Origin: Parabacteroides chinchillae | Lineage (GTDB): Bacteria; Bacteroidota; Bacteroidia; Bacteroidales; Tannerellaceae | Direction: 5' to 3' | Length of the DNA stretch: 64,000 nucleotides | NCBI RefSeq assembly: GCF_900108035.1 | Contig: NZ_FNVS01000003.1 | Span: 124,001-188,000, forward strand | In this document: positions 43,201 through 51,961 of the stretch, one piece after another | Layout: each line of letters begins with the position of its first letter | Position numbering within the stretch: position 1 is the first letter of the stretch | Made by a program: the position numbers and the translations under genes | The notes under the pieces: generated by a model | Told to the model about the DNA's origin: nothing | What the model saw: only the letters and a program-made list of their open reading frames with translations | Databases searched by the model: none

Positions 43201-43429
43201 TACCGGAGCCGGAGCCAATGGTAATAGTTCGTTGGGTACAGGTGTTATCGGAGGTATGGCTATTGGGACATTGGCATTATTGTTCGTTGTACCGGTGTTC
43301 TACATAATTTTTGAATATATGCAAGAAAAAATCCGTCCGCCGATGGAAGTAGAAGCCGATATCCAAGTTGCGTTGGAAAAGCAAAAAAGCCAAACCGAAC
43401 GTAGTGGTTTAAACAATGAAAATAATTAA
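40235..43429 (+). CDS. RND efflux pump, HAE1 family inner-membrane subunit
   Basis: 1064 residues, AcrB-like: TM1, large periplasmic loop, TM2-6, a second loop and TM8-12. Proton-relay acidic residues appear in TM4 as GTVVDDAIVVVE, and the GXXXXD/E region is followed by LLAKTAILITEFA. The N-terminus FIKRPVMAISISI and EQYPDIAPP are typical of drug or amphiphile exporters. It forms a trimer with the adaptor and channel encoded on either side. Substrates are unknown. Confidence 0.96.
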   Translation: MKGNIFIKRPVMAISISILILAIGLISLFTLPVEQYPDIAPPTVHVSASYTGADADAVMNSVIMPLEESINGVENMMYMTSTSTNAGSATIEVYFKQGTDPDMAAVNVQNRVTKAQGLLPAEVTRIGVSTQKRQTSFLQIDALVSPDGRYDKTFLGNYLDINVIPRIKRIEGVGDVMELGDTYSMRIWLNPERMAQYGLIPSDVTAVLGEQNIEAPTGSLGENSKNVFQYTMKYRGRLKSVEEFQNIVVRAQEDGSVLRLKDVAKVELGTLSYGFDSQMDGKPAVTFMIYQVAGSNATEVNERISAELKKMEEELPAGMEFITMMSSNDFLFASIYNVVETLIVAIILVILVVYFFLQDFKSTFIPSISIIVSLIGTFACLTAAGFTINILTLFALVLAIGTVVDDAIVVVEAVQAKFDAGYTSPYQATKDAMGDVTMAIISCTCVFMAVFVPVTFMGGTSGIFYTQFGVTMATSVGLSMICALTLCPALCAMMMRPSDGNKSAKSINGRVRAAYNASFNAVLGKYKKGVMFFIHHRWMVWAGMIASVILLGWLISNTKTGLVPQEDQGTIMANVAIAPGSTLEETTKVLDKVENILKNTPEIEHYSRVAGYGFLAGQGTSYGMAIIRLKNWNERKGSEHVSDAVVARLNAQFAQIKEAQIFCFQPGMIPGYGLGNSIELNLQDRTGGDMSTFYKNAMQYIGALNQRPEIAMAYTSYAMNFPQIAVDVDAAKCKRAGISPSAVLDVLGSYCGGSYISNYNQFGKVYRVMSQASPEYRLDEQALNNMFVRNGTEMAPISQFVTLKRVLGPEVANRFNLFSCITVNVNPVPGYSTGEVQKAIEEVASQMLPTGYGYEYGGMAREEASSGGSQTLFIYAVCILLIYLILACLYESFLVPWAVILSVPFGLMGSFLFAKLFGLENNIYLQTGVIMLIGLLAKTAILITEFAVERRRQGMGIIESAYSAAQARLRPILMTVLTMIFGMLPLMFSTGAGANGNSSLGTGVIGGMAIGTLALLFVVPVFYIIFEYMQEKIRPPMEVEADIQVALEKQKSQTERSGLNNENN

Positions 43430-43432
43430 GAT

Positions 43433-44794
43433 ATGAAGAGAATAATCTTGTTAACAGCCGCAATTGCCCTGCTGAGCAGTTGCGGCATATATACCAAATA
43501 TAAGCCGGTTACAACGACTCCGGATAATTTATACGGAGAAGAGGTAATTACTGATGATACGACAAACTTCGGTAATATGAACTGGAAAGAGCTTTTTACA
43601 GATCCGCAATTGCAAACTCTTATCGAGCAAGGCCTGCAAAATAATACAGACCTCTTGTCTGCTCAATTACGGATTGAAGAGGCGGAAGCGGCATTGATGT
43701 CGGCAAAACTCGCTTTTTTGCCTTCGTTTGCTCTTGCACCCCAAGGAACATTAAGCAGTTTTGACGGTAGTAAAACGACTAAGACCTACACATTGCCTGT
43801 TACAGCCAGTTGGGAGCTAGATATTTTTGGGCGTATGCGTAATGCAAAGCAACAAGCTAAAGCGTTATATGCCCAAAGTAAAGATTATCAGCAAGCCGTA
43901 CGTACTCAATTGATAGCCGGAATAGCAAATGTATATTATACGCTATTGATGCTGGATGAACAATTAATTATCTCAGAACAAACAGAAGAATCCTGGAAAG
44001 AAACAGTAGCTTCTACTCGTGCATTAATGGAAGCCGGTTTGGCAAATGAGGCTTCCACATCTCAAATGGAAGCTGCTTATTATAGTGTACAAACTTCCAT
44101 ACTTGATTTGAAAGAACAAATCAATCAGGTGGAGAATAGCCTTGCATTATTGCTTGCTGAAACTCCACGTCGTTACGAACGTGGTAAATTGGCAGATCAG
44201 CAATTTCCAGAAGACGTAGCAGTCGGAGTTCCTATGCAAATGTTGTCAAACCGCCCTGATGTTCGTTCGGCTGAGCGTTCGATGGAACAGGCTTTTTACG
44301 CAACCAATCAGGCGCGTTCGGCTTTTTATCCATCTATTGTATTAAACGGAAGTGCCGGATGGACTAATTCGGCAGGAAGTATGATTGTCAATCCTGGTAA
44401 ATTTCTGGCATCAGCAGTTGGCTCTCTTACACAACCCTTATTTAATAGAGGACAGATAATGGCTCAATACCGTATAGCCAAAGCACAACAGGAAGAAGCA
44501 AACCAAATGTTTTTGCAAACTCTCCTGAATGCAGGTAGTGAAGTCAATGATGCTCTAGTTGCTTGCCAGACCAGTAAAGCAAAAATGGATTTGTTTGAAA
44601 AGCAAGTTCTTTCTTTACAAAAAGCGCTGGAAAGTACCTCTTTATTAATGGAGCATGGTACGACCACCTATCTGGAAGTGCTGACAGCCCGTCAATCACT
44701 ATTAAATGCACAATTATCACAAACAGCCAATCATTTTACCAAGATTCAAAGTATAATAAATCTTTATCATGCTTTGGGAGGAGGTAGAGAATAA
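43433..44794 (+). CDS. TolC/NodT-family outer-membrane efflux lipoprotein
   Basis: 453 residues. Lipobox LLSSC (Cys17), then two outer-membrane-efflux repeats with long alpha-hairpins (LLSAQLRIEEAEAALMSAKLAFLPSFAL; SNRPDVRSAERSMEQAFYATNQARSAFYPSI). NodT family members form trimeric channels for RND pumps. It starts 3 bp after the pump gene and completes the tripartite operon. Length is normal. Confidence 0.94.
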   Translation: MKRIILLTAAIALLSSCGIYTKYKPVTTTPDNLYGEEVITDDTTNFGNMNWKELFTDPQLQTLIEQGLQNNTDLLSAQLRIEEAEAALMSAKLAFLPSFALAPQGTLSSFDGSKTTKTYTLPVTASWELDIFGRMRNAKQQAKALYAQSKDYQQAVRTQLIAGIANVYYTLLMLDEQLIISEQTEESWKETVASTRALMEAGLANEASTSQMEAAYYSVQTSILDLKEQINQVENSLALLLAETPRRYERGKLADQQFPEDVAVGVPMQMLSNRPDVRSAERSMEQAFYATNQARSAFYPSIVLNGSAGWTNSAGSMIVNPGKFLASAVGSLTQPLFNRGQIMAQYRIAKAQQEEANQMFLQTLLNAGSEVNDALVACQTSKAKMDLFEKQVLSLQKALESTSLLMEHGTTTYLEVLTARQSLLNAQLSQTANHFTKIQSIINLYHALGGGRE

Positions 44795-45167
44795 GGAAGC
44801 ATTTAAATCCATATATCTAAATTTAAATTATTTTAGCCAAACCTTTTCTGTTATTTTTGAGCTTGTTTCAAAAAGGAAATTTCAGTTCCTGATGAAGCAG
44901 GCTCTTTTTTCTCATACCCTCTCCATCGATTGCTAGTCCATGAAGAACTATTATCGGTTAATTATGAATTTACAGTGTTTACTTTAAATAATTTTATTAT
45001 TATTGCAACGAGATTTGATTTTATAAATAAGAATAGTCATTTTAATTATAGCTGTTGATATAAAAAGGCCTTTTTTATTATATTTTAGATATTTGAAACT
45101 ATAGTTCTTCATGTACTATAGTATATGCCATTTAATTATTTCGAATAAATGTGTTTTTTACAGTGTC
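44795..45167. other. intergenic region between efflux operon and PUL
   Basis: It contains the efflux terminator at 44859-44910. Beyond it is AT-rich DNA with a perfect AAAAAGGCCTTTTT palindrome near 45062 and a weak -7-like GATATTTG near 45088. No gene seen. Confidence 0.4.
44859..44910 (+). terminator. terminator of RND operon
   Basis: GAGCTTGTTTCA pairs with TGAAGCAGGCTC (G-U pairs included), with an inner GGAA/TTCC stem, then TTTTTT. Confidence 0.7.
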
Positions 45168-45719
45168 ATGAATGACGATTTTGTAAATGATGATATTGCT
45201 CTTTTAAACCAGGTAAAAGAAGGAAACAAGAGAGCTTTTAGACTTATATTTGATAAGTACTATGTTCCGTTGTGCCGTTTTGTCAATATAAGTTTGGATG
45301 ATACGTTTGCGTCGGAGGAAATTGTACAGGGCTTGTTTGTTTATTTGTGGGATAAACGTGAACAGTTAACAATACAACTAACCTTAAAATCTTATTTGTT
45401 TCAAGCGGTAAAGAATAGAACTTTAAATTATTATAGGGATAATCGACATATTGTATTTTGTGATGAGATGCCATATGATGTTGCTTGTGAGAATGAAGAA
45501 ATAGAATTGCATGAACTTCAGAATATTATACAAGAAGCTATACTATCTTTACCTGAAAAATGTAGTGAAATTTTTCGCCTGAGCCGAGAACAAAATCTTT
45601 CCAATGCAGAGATTGCAGAACTAAAGAATTTATCTATTCGCACTGTAGAAACTCATATCTCTAACGCTTTATCGCGTATCCGGCAATATTTAGGGAATAA
45701 TTATTCATATCTTTGGTAA
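45168..45719 (+). CDS. ECF-type RNA polymerase sigma factor (SusC/D-associated)
   Basis: 183 residues from ATG 45168. Sigma region 2 (AFRLIFDKYYVPLCRFV..ASEEIVQGLFVYLWDKR) and region 4 with HTH (LSNAEIAELKNLSIRTVETHISNALSRIRQYL) are intact. I reject the upstream start at 45111, which adds an atypical Cys-rich segment. It is followed after 78 bp by a FecR-type anti-sigma gene and then SusC/SusD, the standard arrangement in which the transporter signals substrate to the anti-sigma factor. Confidence 0.93.
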   Translation: MNDDFVNDDIALLNQVKEGNKRAFRLIFDKYYVPLCRFVNISLDDTFASEEIVQGLFVYLWDKREQLTIQLTLKSYLFQAVKNRTLNYYRDNRHIVFCDEMPYDVACENEEIELHELQNIIQEAILSLPEKCSEIFRLSREQNLSNAEIAELKNLSIRTVETHISNALSRIRQYLGNNYSYLW

Positions 45720-45797
45720 TTGCAAATCAATGTTAAATAAGCGAGGGGGCTTACGTGTTGTACTTTCATAGGGTGACTCTTATATAAAGGGTTTATT

Positions 45798-46754
45798 ATG
45801 AAACATGATTTTTGGATAAATATAATAAATAAGCTAAAAAGAGGGGAATCCTTGGATTCATCTCTGCTTTTAAACGATAAGAAGGCTCCTTCAGTGGATT
45901 TACAGAAAGATGTAGAGAAAATTTGGAATATGATTCAATATAAAGCTTCTTCTTTTAATCCGGATAAAGAGAAAGCTTGGGAAATCGTAAATAATCATAT
46001 TTCAGAAAAAGTTAAATGTATAACTATTTCATTTCAATGGATTTATAGATCAGTTGCGGTCGTTATCCTGTTGATAGCTATTTCTTCATTATATATTATT
46101 AATCATTCAGACAAGGAATGCCCTGTTGTTTTCCAGTATGCAACATTAAATGGTAAAAGTAAAATAGCACTTCCTGATGGAACTCAAGTTTGGTTAGCTC
46201 CTCATTCGGAAATTATTTATGCTAATGATTTTTCTCCGGAAAATCGTAACATAGAAATAAAAGGTAAAGCTTATCTGGAAGTTAAAAAAGATTCCTTGCA
46301 TCCGTTTTTTGTCAATGTCGATCAATCATTGGTAAAAGTATATGGTACCTCATTTAGTATAAACTCTACAAAAGAAGAATTGGTTGTTAGCCTTTTATCC
46401 GGTAAAATATCGTTTCAGAAGACGCCAATAGATAATCCTTTCTGGATAAACCCTGGCGAAGCAGCAGTTTTGGATAAAAGTACGGGTAATGCTTTTATTG
46501 AAAATACGGATGCTTATTTCAATGCATTATGGGCACAAGAGAAACTCAAGATTGAAAAAAAAAGTTTGAGTGAAGTCGTGAAGTATTTGAATCAATGGTA
46601 TGATGTGGATATTGTTCTGGCAGATAATTTGAAGGATAAGTATAAATATACATTTACCATTACTACGGAGCAGTTGGATGAAATTTTGAGAATGATGTCT
46701 CGTATAAATCCTATGGAAATAACCTATGACAAGAAAAATGTGAGTATCAAATAG
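45798..46754 (+). CDS. FecR-family anti-sigma factor
   Basis: 318 residues: cytoplasmic N-terminus (about 1-75), one transmembrane helix (about 78-97, VVILLIAISSLYII), periplasmic FecR domain (about 110-210, KIALPDGTQVWLAPHSEI and IEIKGKAYLEVKKD) and a DUF4974-like C-terminal domain (SEVVKYLNQWYDVDIVL). It would hold the preceding sigma factor inactive until the SusC-type receptor next to it signals substrate binding. Confidence 0.93.
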   Translation: MKHDFWINIINKLKRGESLDSSLLLNDKKAPSVDLQKDVEKIWNMIQYKASSFNPDKEKAWEIVNNHISEKVKCITISFQWIYRSVAVVILLIAISSLYIINHSDKECPVVFQYATLNGKSKIALPDGTQVWLAPHSEIIYANDFSPENRNIEIKGKAYLEVKKDSLHPFFVNVDQSLVKVYGTSFSINSTKEELVVSLLSGKISFQKTPIDNPFWINPGEAAVLDKSTGNAFIENTDAYFNALWAQEKLKIEKKSLSEVVKYLNQWYDVDIVLADNLKDKYKYTFTITTEQLDEILRMMSRINPMEITYDKKNVSIK

Positions 46755-46807
46755 AAAGTTTAATGGAAAAAATGTTGCCTATGAAATAATACTAATATTA
46801 ATAAAAA

Positions 46808-46826
46808 AGGGTCGTATAACGACCCT
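46808..46826 (+). promoter_or_regulatory. hairpin between anti-sigma and susC genes
   Basis: AGGGTCGT pairs perfectly with ACGACCCT around ATA. It is followed by CT-rich DNA and no U-tract, so termination is uncertain; it lies about 80 bp before the susC start. Confidence 0.45.
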
Positions 46827-46904
46827 CTCTCTTGAGAAGTTAACGCATAAAACAAGATTTGCAGTTGTGTATTATGCTAGTTTCCTCTTTGATTTTGCAA
46901 AGTT

Positions 46905-49900
46905 ATGAATAAACACAGAAATTATTGTTTAAAAAAAGGTTTTTATGGCATTTTATTGTCATTTTTTAGTCTTTTCTCTCCTGTATCTTCCGCTTATGCA
47001 AGTAGTAACAACTTGCTGTCACAGGAGATCACAGTTAATCTTAAAAAAGTTACTGTCAAAGAAGTATTACAAGCTATTGAGAAGAAATCAGGCCAGTCAT
47101 TTATGTATGATGCCAGTATGATAGATCTGGATCGCATTGTCACTGTTGATGTTTTGAATCAGAAACTGGAAGATGTTTTGAATGATATTTTTAAAGGAAC
47201 GAATATCACTTATGAAGTTTCCGGTAACCAGATTGTTTTGGCTTCTAGAGATTCTCTAAAAGTAAAACAGAGCATATCTACTAAAAAGAAAAAAATAACA
47301 GGTGTTGTTCTGGATCCTGCCGGAGTGGCTGTAATTGGAGCAAATGTAGTTGTGAGAGGTTCCAAACAAGGGGTTATTACAGGTATTGATGGAGATTTTT
47401 CGATCGAAGTAGTACCGGATGATATATTACAGGTATCTTATATAGGATATGTTTCTCAGGATATCCGTGTAGGAAACAGGAATACTGTTAAAGTTGTTTT
47501 GAAGGAAGATACTAAGACTTTGGACGAGGTTGTTGTTGTTGGTTATGGCTCGCAACGTAAAATAAATGTTACGGGTTCTATTGCCCAGATTGAAGCGAAA
47601 GACTTGAAAACCGCAACATCCGGGAATTTATCATCTATGTTGCAGGGGCGCTTGCCAGGTTTGATAACCAGACAAGAAGCTGGCCAACCAGGATCCGATG
47701 GCGCTTCTTTGTTAGTTCGTGGTTCAAATACCTTAGGAAATAATGATCCTTTGGTTATAGTAGATGGCTTTGAAAGGCCATTTCCAAACATTAATCCGGA
47801 TGAAGTTGAGTCTATTACTATCCTGAAAGATGCGACATCTGCGGCAGTTTATGGTGTTCGTGCTGCGAATGGTGTTATTTTGGTTACTACTAAACGTGGT
47901 TCACAACAAAAGCCAACGATAACTTTTAATACGTCTGCTCAGATAAGCATGAATACAAATTTTCCGAAGTTTCTTAATGGACCGGATTATGCTTATTGGT
48001 ACGATAAGGCAGAAGAAATGGATGGTGTGCCTAAAGAGGCTCGCCGTTTTTCGGATAGTGATTTAAATAGAATTATAAATGGAGATCCGGAAGAGATATT
48101 TGGAAATACAGATTGGTTTGATCTCCTGTTCAAGAAGTCTGCGCCTACATTTACTAATAATGTGTCTTTGAATGGAGGGAATGACCGGTTTAAATATTTT
48201 GTTTCACTTGGTGCATTTAATCAAAATGGAATTATAGATCGTACGTCATACGATCGGTATAATGTAAGGGCAAATTTAGATGCAAAGGTGATTGATAACT
48301 TAACAGTATCATTTAATATTGCTGCAAATCAATCGACTCAGAAAGAACCTGGATTAAGTGCCGGATTGGGAAATAGTTATGCATCTATTTTTAGTCAGGC
48401 ATTGTTGGCATATCCTTTTGTTACGGCTTTCAGACCTGATGGTAGTTATGCTGGTAGCCTAAATCCAGATAATGGAAATCAAAACCCATTGGCAGCCCGC
48501 GATCTTTCAGGAGAACAGAATAACAGGAGTAATCGGTTTGAAGGGAGTATGAGTATAAAATATGATTTACCTTTCGTAAAGGGGCTTAGCTTTAAGTTGA
48601 ATTTAGGGTATGACAAGGGATATTCAATGAAAAAGTCTGTTCTTTTACCTTATAAATTGATGGTATATCACATGGGGGATAAGACGTATCATGATGAATG
48701 GGGACGTCATTCTCTTAGTGGAGATGCAACGATTAACCAATGGTTTTCTGATTCCTGGCGCTCTACGGTTCAGGCTTCTGCTAATTATGATAATACATTT
48801 GGCAAACATGCCGTTGGTGCATTGTTCTTATATGAATATGCTGAAGATAATGGTACTGGAATGTCTGCCGGACGAAAAAGCTTCCCTATTACGGATATTA
48901 TGGACCTGGATTATGGTGAAATAGTATTGGATGATTTGGTGAAAGGTTCACATTCTAACTTTCGTCGTGCGGGTTATGTTACCCGTTTAAATTATGCTTA
49001 TGATGAGCGTTATCTTTTTGAGTTTACAGGACGTATTGACGGCTCCGCTCGTTTACCACAGCATAACCGTTGGGGATTTTTTCCCGGAGTAGCTTTGGGG
49101 TGGCGTATTTCTAATGAGTCCTTTTTTAAAGAGAATGTATCTTTTGTAGATAATCTTAAGTTGAGGTTATCCGTAGGAAAATTGGGGAATGATAATATTG
49201 GAGAAACCGGCGACTATGCTTATATACGTACAATGAGTATGGGAAAAGACCCTGTTGTTATGATTGGAAATGCTTTGGGACGTTATTTGGGTGTAGATCG
49301 TGTTCCGAATGATAATATAAAATGGGAAACAACAACTTCTTATAATATAGGTCTGGAAACATCAATGTGGAATGGCCTTTTGGGCGCAGAATTGGATCTT
49401 TTTTATATGAAAACAAAAGATATTCTGCAGGCTCAGGGAAGTTTGATGCCTCCTTCTATGGGTGGTTATTTTCCTGCTTATTTGAATTCCGGTATTGTTG
49501 ATAATCGTGGATTTGAAATAACATTAACACATAGGAATAAAATAGGAGAAGTTAATTATAGTGTACGGGGAAATTTATCATGGGCGAGAAATAAAGTGAT
49601 AGAAACAACTGAAGACCCGAATGTTCCGGAGTACAGACGATTAACAGGAAAACCTATGAATCAGAAATTCGGATTTATAGCTGAAGGGCTTTTTCAATCA
49701 CAGGAAGAGATAGATCACAGTGCTGTTTTAGGACCTACTTTGCCGGGTGATATTAAACTGAAGGATGTGAATGGTGACGGACGTATTACGTATGAACAAG
49801 ATAAAACGTGGATAGGAAGAAGTGCTACGCCAGAAATGATGTTTGGCTTAAATTTGGCTGCAGATTGGAAAGGTTTTGACTTTAATATGTTTTTCCAGGG

Positions 49901-50336
49901 TGCTGCTCTTTGTGATATTTCTTTGTGCGGGTACTATTCGGATCGTAAATTTTCGGATCATACATTCTACACTCAGCCGTTTTTCTGTGATGGAAACTCT
50001 CCTTATTATTTGATAGAAAAGGCTTGGAGACCGGACTATACAAATGCAGAATATCCTCGATTAGGTATTTCACGTCGTTCAAACGGGAGTTCTGAATCTT
50101 CCTGGTGGTTGAAGAACGGAGCTTATCTTCGTTTGAAAAATGCTCAGATAGGTTATACGATTCCTCGGATATTAACTCAGAAAATATCTATAGAAAGAGT
50201 TCGTTTTTATATTTCTGGTGGAAATTTGTTTACGATAGATGCTTTGCCATATTTGGATCCTGAAATGCCGGATGTGAATCAAGGCTATTATCCACAACAA
50301 CGTACGGTAGAATTTGGACTTAATTTAACCTTTTAA
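46905..50336 (+). CDS. SusC/RagA TonB-linked outer-membrane transporter
   Basis: 1143 residues. Signal peptide (to about 33), STN domain (about 40-115: LLSQEITVNLKKVTVKEVLQAIEKKSGQSFMYD), CarboxypepD_reg-like domain (about 128-205), TonB plug with DEVVVVGYGSQ box, and a 22-strand barrel ending PQQRTVEFGLNLTF. The STN domain is the part that contacts the FecR anti-sigma factor in trans-envelope signalling. It imports oligosaccharides or related ligands with the SusD-type partner, whose gene starts 12 bp later. Confidence 0.96.
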   Translation: MNKHRNYCLKKGFYGILLSFFSLFSPVSSAYASSNNLLSQEITVNLKKVTVKEVLQAIEKKSGQSFMYDASMIDLDRIVTVDVLNQKLEDVLNDIFKGTNITYEVSGNQIVLASRDSLKVKQSISTKKKKITGVVLDPAGVAVIGANVVVRGSKQGVITGIDGDFSIEVVPDDILQVSYIGYVSQDIRVGNRNTVKVVLKEDTKTLDEVVVVGYGSQRKINVTGSIAQIEAKDLKTATSGNLSSMLQGRLPGLITRQEAGQPGSDGASLLVRGSNTLGNNDPLVIVDGFERPFPNINPDEVESITILKDATSAAVYGVRAANGVILVTTKRGSQQKPTITFNTSAQISMNTNFPKFLNGPDYAYWYDKAEEMDGVPKEARRFSDSDLNRIINGDPEEIFGNTDWFDLLFKKSAPTFTNNVSLNGGNDRFKYFVSLGAFNQNGIIDRTSYDRYNVRANLDAKVIDNLTVSFNIAANQSTQKEPGLSAGLGNSYASIFSQALLAYPFVTAFRPDGSYAGSLNPDNGNQNPLAARDLSGEQNNRSNRFEGSMSIKYDLPFVKGLSFKLNLGYDKGYSMKKSVLLPYKLMVYHMGDKTYHDEWGRHSLSGDATINQWFSDSWRSTVQASANYDNTFGKHAVGALFLYEYAEDNGTGMSAGRKSFPITDIMDLDYGEIVLDDLVKGSHSNFRRAGYVTRLNYAYDERYLFEFTGRIDGSARLPQHNRWGFFPGVALGWRISNESFFKENVSFVDNLKLRLSVGKLGNDNIGETGDYAYIRTMSMGKDPVVMIGNALGRYLGVDRVPNDNIKWETTTSYNIGLETSMWNGLLGAELDLFYMKTKDILQAQGSLMPPSMGGYFPAYLNSGIVDNRGFEITLTHRNKIGEVNYSVRGNLSWARNKVIETTEDPNVPEYRRLTGKPMNQKFGFIAEGLFQSQEEIDHSAVLGPTLPGDIKLKDVNGDGRITYEQDKTWIGRSATPEMMFGLNLAADWKGFDFNMFFQGAALCDISLCGYYSDRKFSDHTFYTQPFFCDGNSPYYLIEKAWRPDYTNAEYPRLGISRRSNGSSESSWWLKNGAYLRLKNAQIGYTIPRILTQKISIERVRFYISGGNLFTIDALPYLDPEMPDVNQGYYPQQRTVEFGLNLTF

Positions 50337-50347
50337 TATAATACGAA

Positions 50348-51943
50348 ATGGATATGCTAAATAAAATAATTATTTATACCGGTTTGTTTGCAATGACATG
50401 CTTGGCGAGTTGTAGCCTTGATCCTGAACTGACAAAGTCTTATTCGGATGAAGTGCCTTGGACAAACGAAAAAAATCTGGAATTATATTTGAATAAATTT
50501 TATCCTTTGATTGGGCAGACGTATTATACGCCTTATGTGGAAGATGATGCACATTCAGATATTTTGAAAATGAATACTCCGGTTGCGGATGCCAATTTGT
50601 TTATTTTTGGTAGCCAGATGGTAACTCCGGATAATAATGCAATGGGCTGCTGGGATTGGGCTTATACGTGGACTCGTGATTGTAATGAATTTCTGGATGG
50701 GTTGAAAAAGTATGGATCTAACTTACCGGAAGAAGTAACATTGCGGGCTGAAGCTGAAATCCGTTTTTTTAGAGCTTGGGTCTCTTTTAAGTTGTCAAGA
50801 GTGTATGGTGGCAGTTTTATTATTTTCGAACAATTGCCGGATAAGAAAGAAAACTCTCGTAGCTCCGTTGAAGAATGCTGGGATTTTATTGAGAGAGATA
50901 TAGATTTTGCTATAGAGCATCTACCTGTAAAGGTTGTTTCGGAAAAAGAAAATAATCAAGGAAAATTGACAAAAGGGGCGGCTTTGGCTTTTAAAGCCCG
51001 TTATATGCTTTATGCTGAACGATGGAAGAAAGCATCTGATGCAGCAAAGGCTGTAATGGACTTAGGTATTTATGAGTTGGAAGATGATTATGCCAAATTA
51101 TTTACTTATAAAAGAGCCACGGGAACATCGAAAGAATCTATTCTTGATTTTGGCTACCAATCTCCAAATTTTGGTTATTCATTTGATTATTTTTATTGTC
51201 CTCCTGGAGATAAAGGATATGCGCAGGTTAGCCCTACAGAGGAGTTGGTGTCGGCTTATCAGATGGCTGATGGATCTGATTTTAGTTGGAATAATCCTGA
51301 ACAGGCAAAGAATCCGTATGAAGGGCGTGAAAAGCGTTTTTATGCATCAATTTTATATAATGGAGCTGATTGGAAAGGACGTAAAATAGAAACTTATGTC
51401 GGAGGTGTTGATGGATATGCTATTGGCGGTGGTACAACATGTACGGGATATTATATGCGTAAACTGTTTGATGAAGGCCAGAGGAATGGTTTTCAACCCG
51501 GAGAATTGACTTATTATGCTATGCGTTATGCAGAAGTTCTTTTGATATACGCTGAGGCTATGGCCCAACAGGATAATTTAAGTGAAGCCTTAATTGCATT
51601 GAATCAGGTGCGTCTGCGTGCAGGATTTGATAAACCGGTTACAGCAAGCAGTAAGTCTGAGTTTATGTCTTTATTACGGCATGAAAGGATGATTGAACTG
51701 GCTTTTGAAGGACATCGCTATTGGGATTTAAGACGTTGGAAACAGGCTTCTATTGTTCTTAATAACGTTAACTGTCATGGTACGAAAATAACTAGAAATG
51801 AAGATGGAACATTTACTTATGATCAGGTAGATTGCGATGGAGGGAAGAAACGTATATTTCCTGAAAAATATTATCGTTTTCCTATACCTCTGACTGAGAT
51901 TCAGCGTAATCCGGCCTGTGAACAATTTGATGAATGGAAATAA
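50348..51943 (+). CDS. SusD/RagB nutrient-uptake outer-membrane lipoprotein
   Basis: 531 residues. Lipobox LASC (Cys19), then the SusD alpha-helical TPR core (DWAYTWTRDCNEFLDGL; RAEAEIRFFRAWVSFKLSRVYGG) and the C-terminal RagB/SusD domain (RYAEVLLIYAEAMAQ; ERMIELAFEGHRYWDLRRWK). It forms the lid over the preceding SusC-type transporter and binds substrate. Length is normal. Confidence 0.95.
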   Translation: MDMLNKIIIYTGLFAMTCLASCSLDPELTKSYSDEVPWTNEKNLELYLNKFYPLIGQTYYTPYVEDDAHSDILKMNTPVADANLFIFGSQMVTPDNNAMGCWDWAYTWTRDCNEFLDGLKKYGSNLPEEVTLRAEAEIRFFRAWVSFKLSRVYGGSFIIFEQLPDKKENSRSSVEECWDFIERDIDFAIEHLPVKVVSEKENNQGKLTKGAALAFKARYMLYAERWKKASDAAKAVMDLGIYELEDDYAKLFTYKRATGTSKESILDFGYQSPNFGYSFDYFYCPPGDKGYAQVSPTEELVSAYQMADGSDFSWNNPEQAKNPYEGREKRFYASILYNGADWKGRKIETYVGGVDGYAIGGGTTCTGYYMRKLFDEGQRNGFQPGELTYYAMRYAEVLLIYAEAMAQQDNLSEALIALNQVRLRAGFDKPVTASSKSEFMSLLRHERMIELAFEGHRYWDLRRWKQASIVLNNVNCHGTKITRNEDGTFTYDQVDCDGGKKRIFPEKYYRFPIPLTEIQRNPACEQFDEWK

Positions 51944-51961
51944 TGCTAAAAAGATTATGTT

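Noticed and set aside
45061-45077. AAAAAGGCCTTTTTT as a terminator
   Set aside because: A perfect palindrome without loop cannot form an effective hairpin, and no gene ends just before it.
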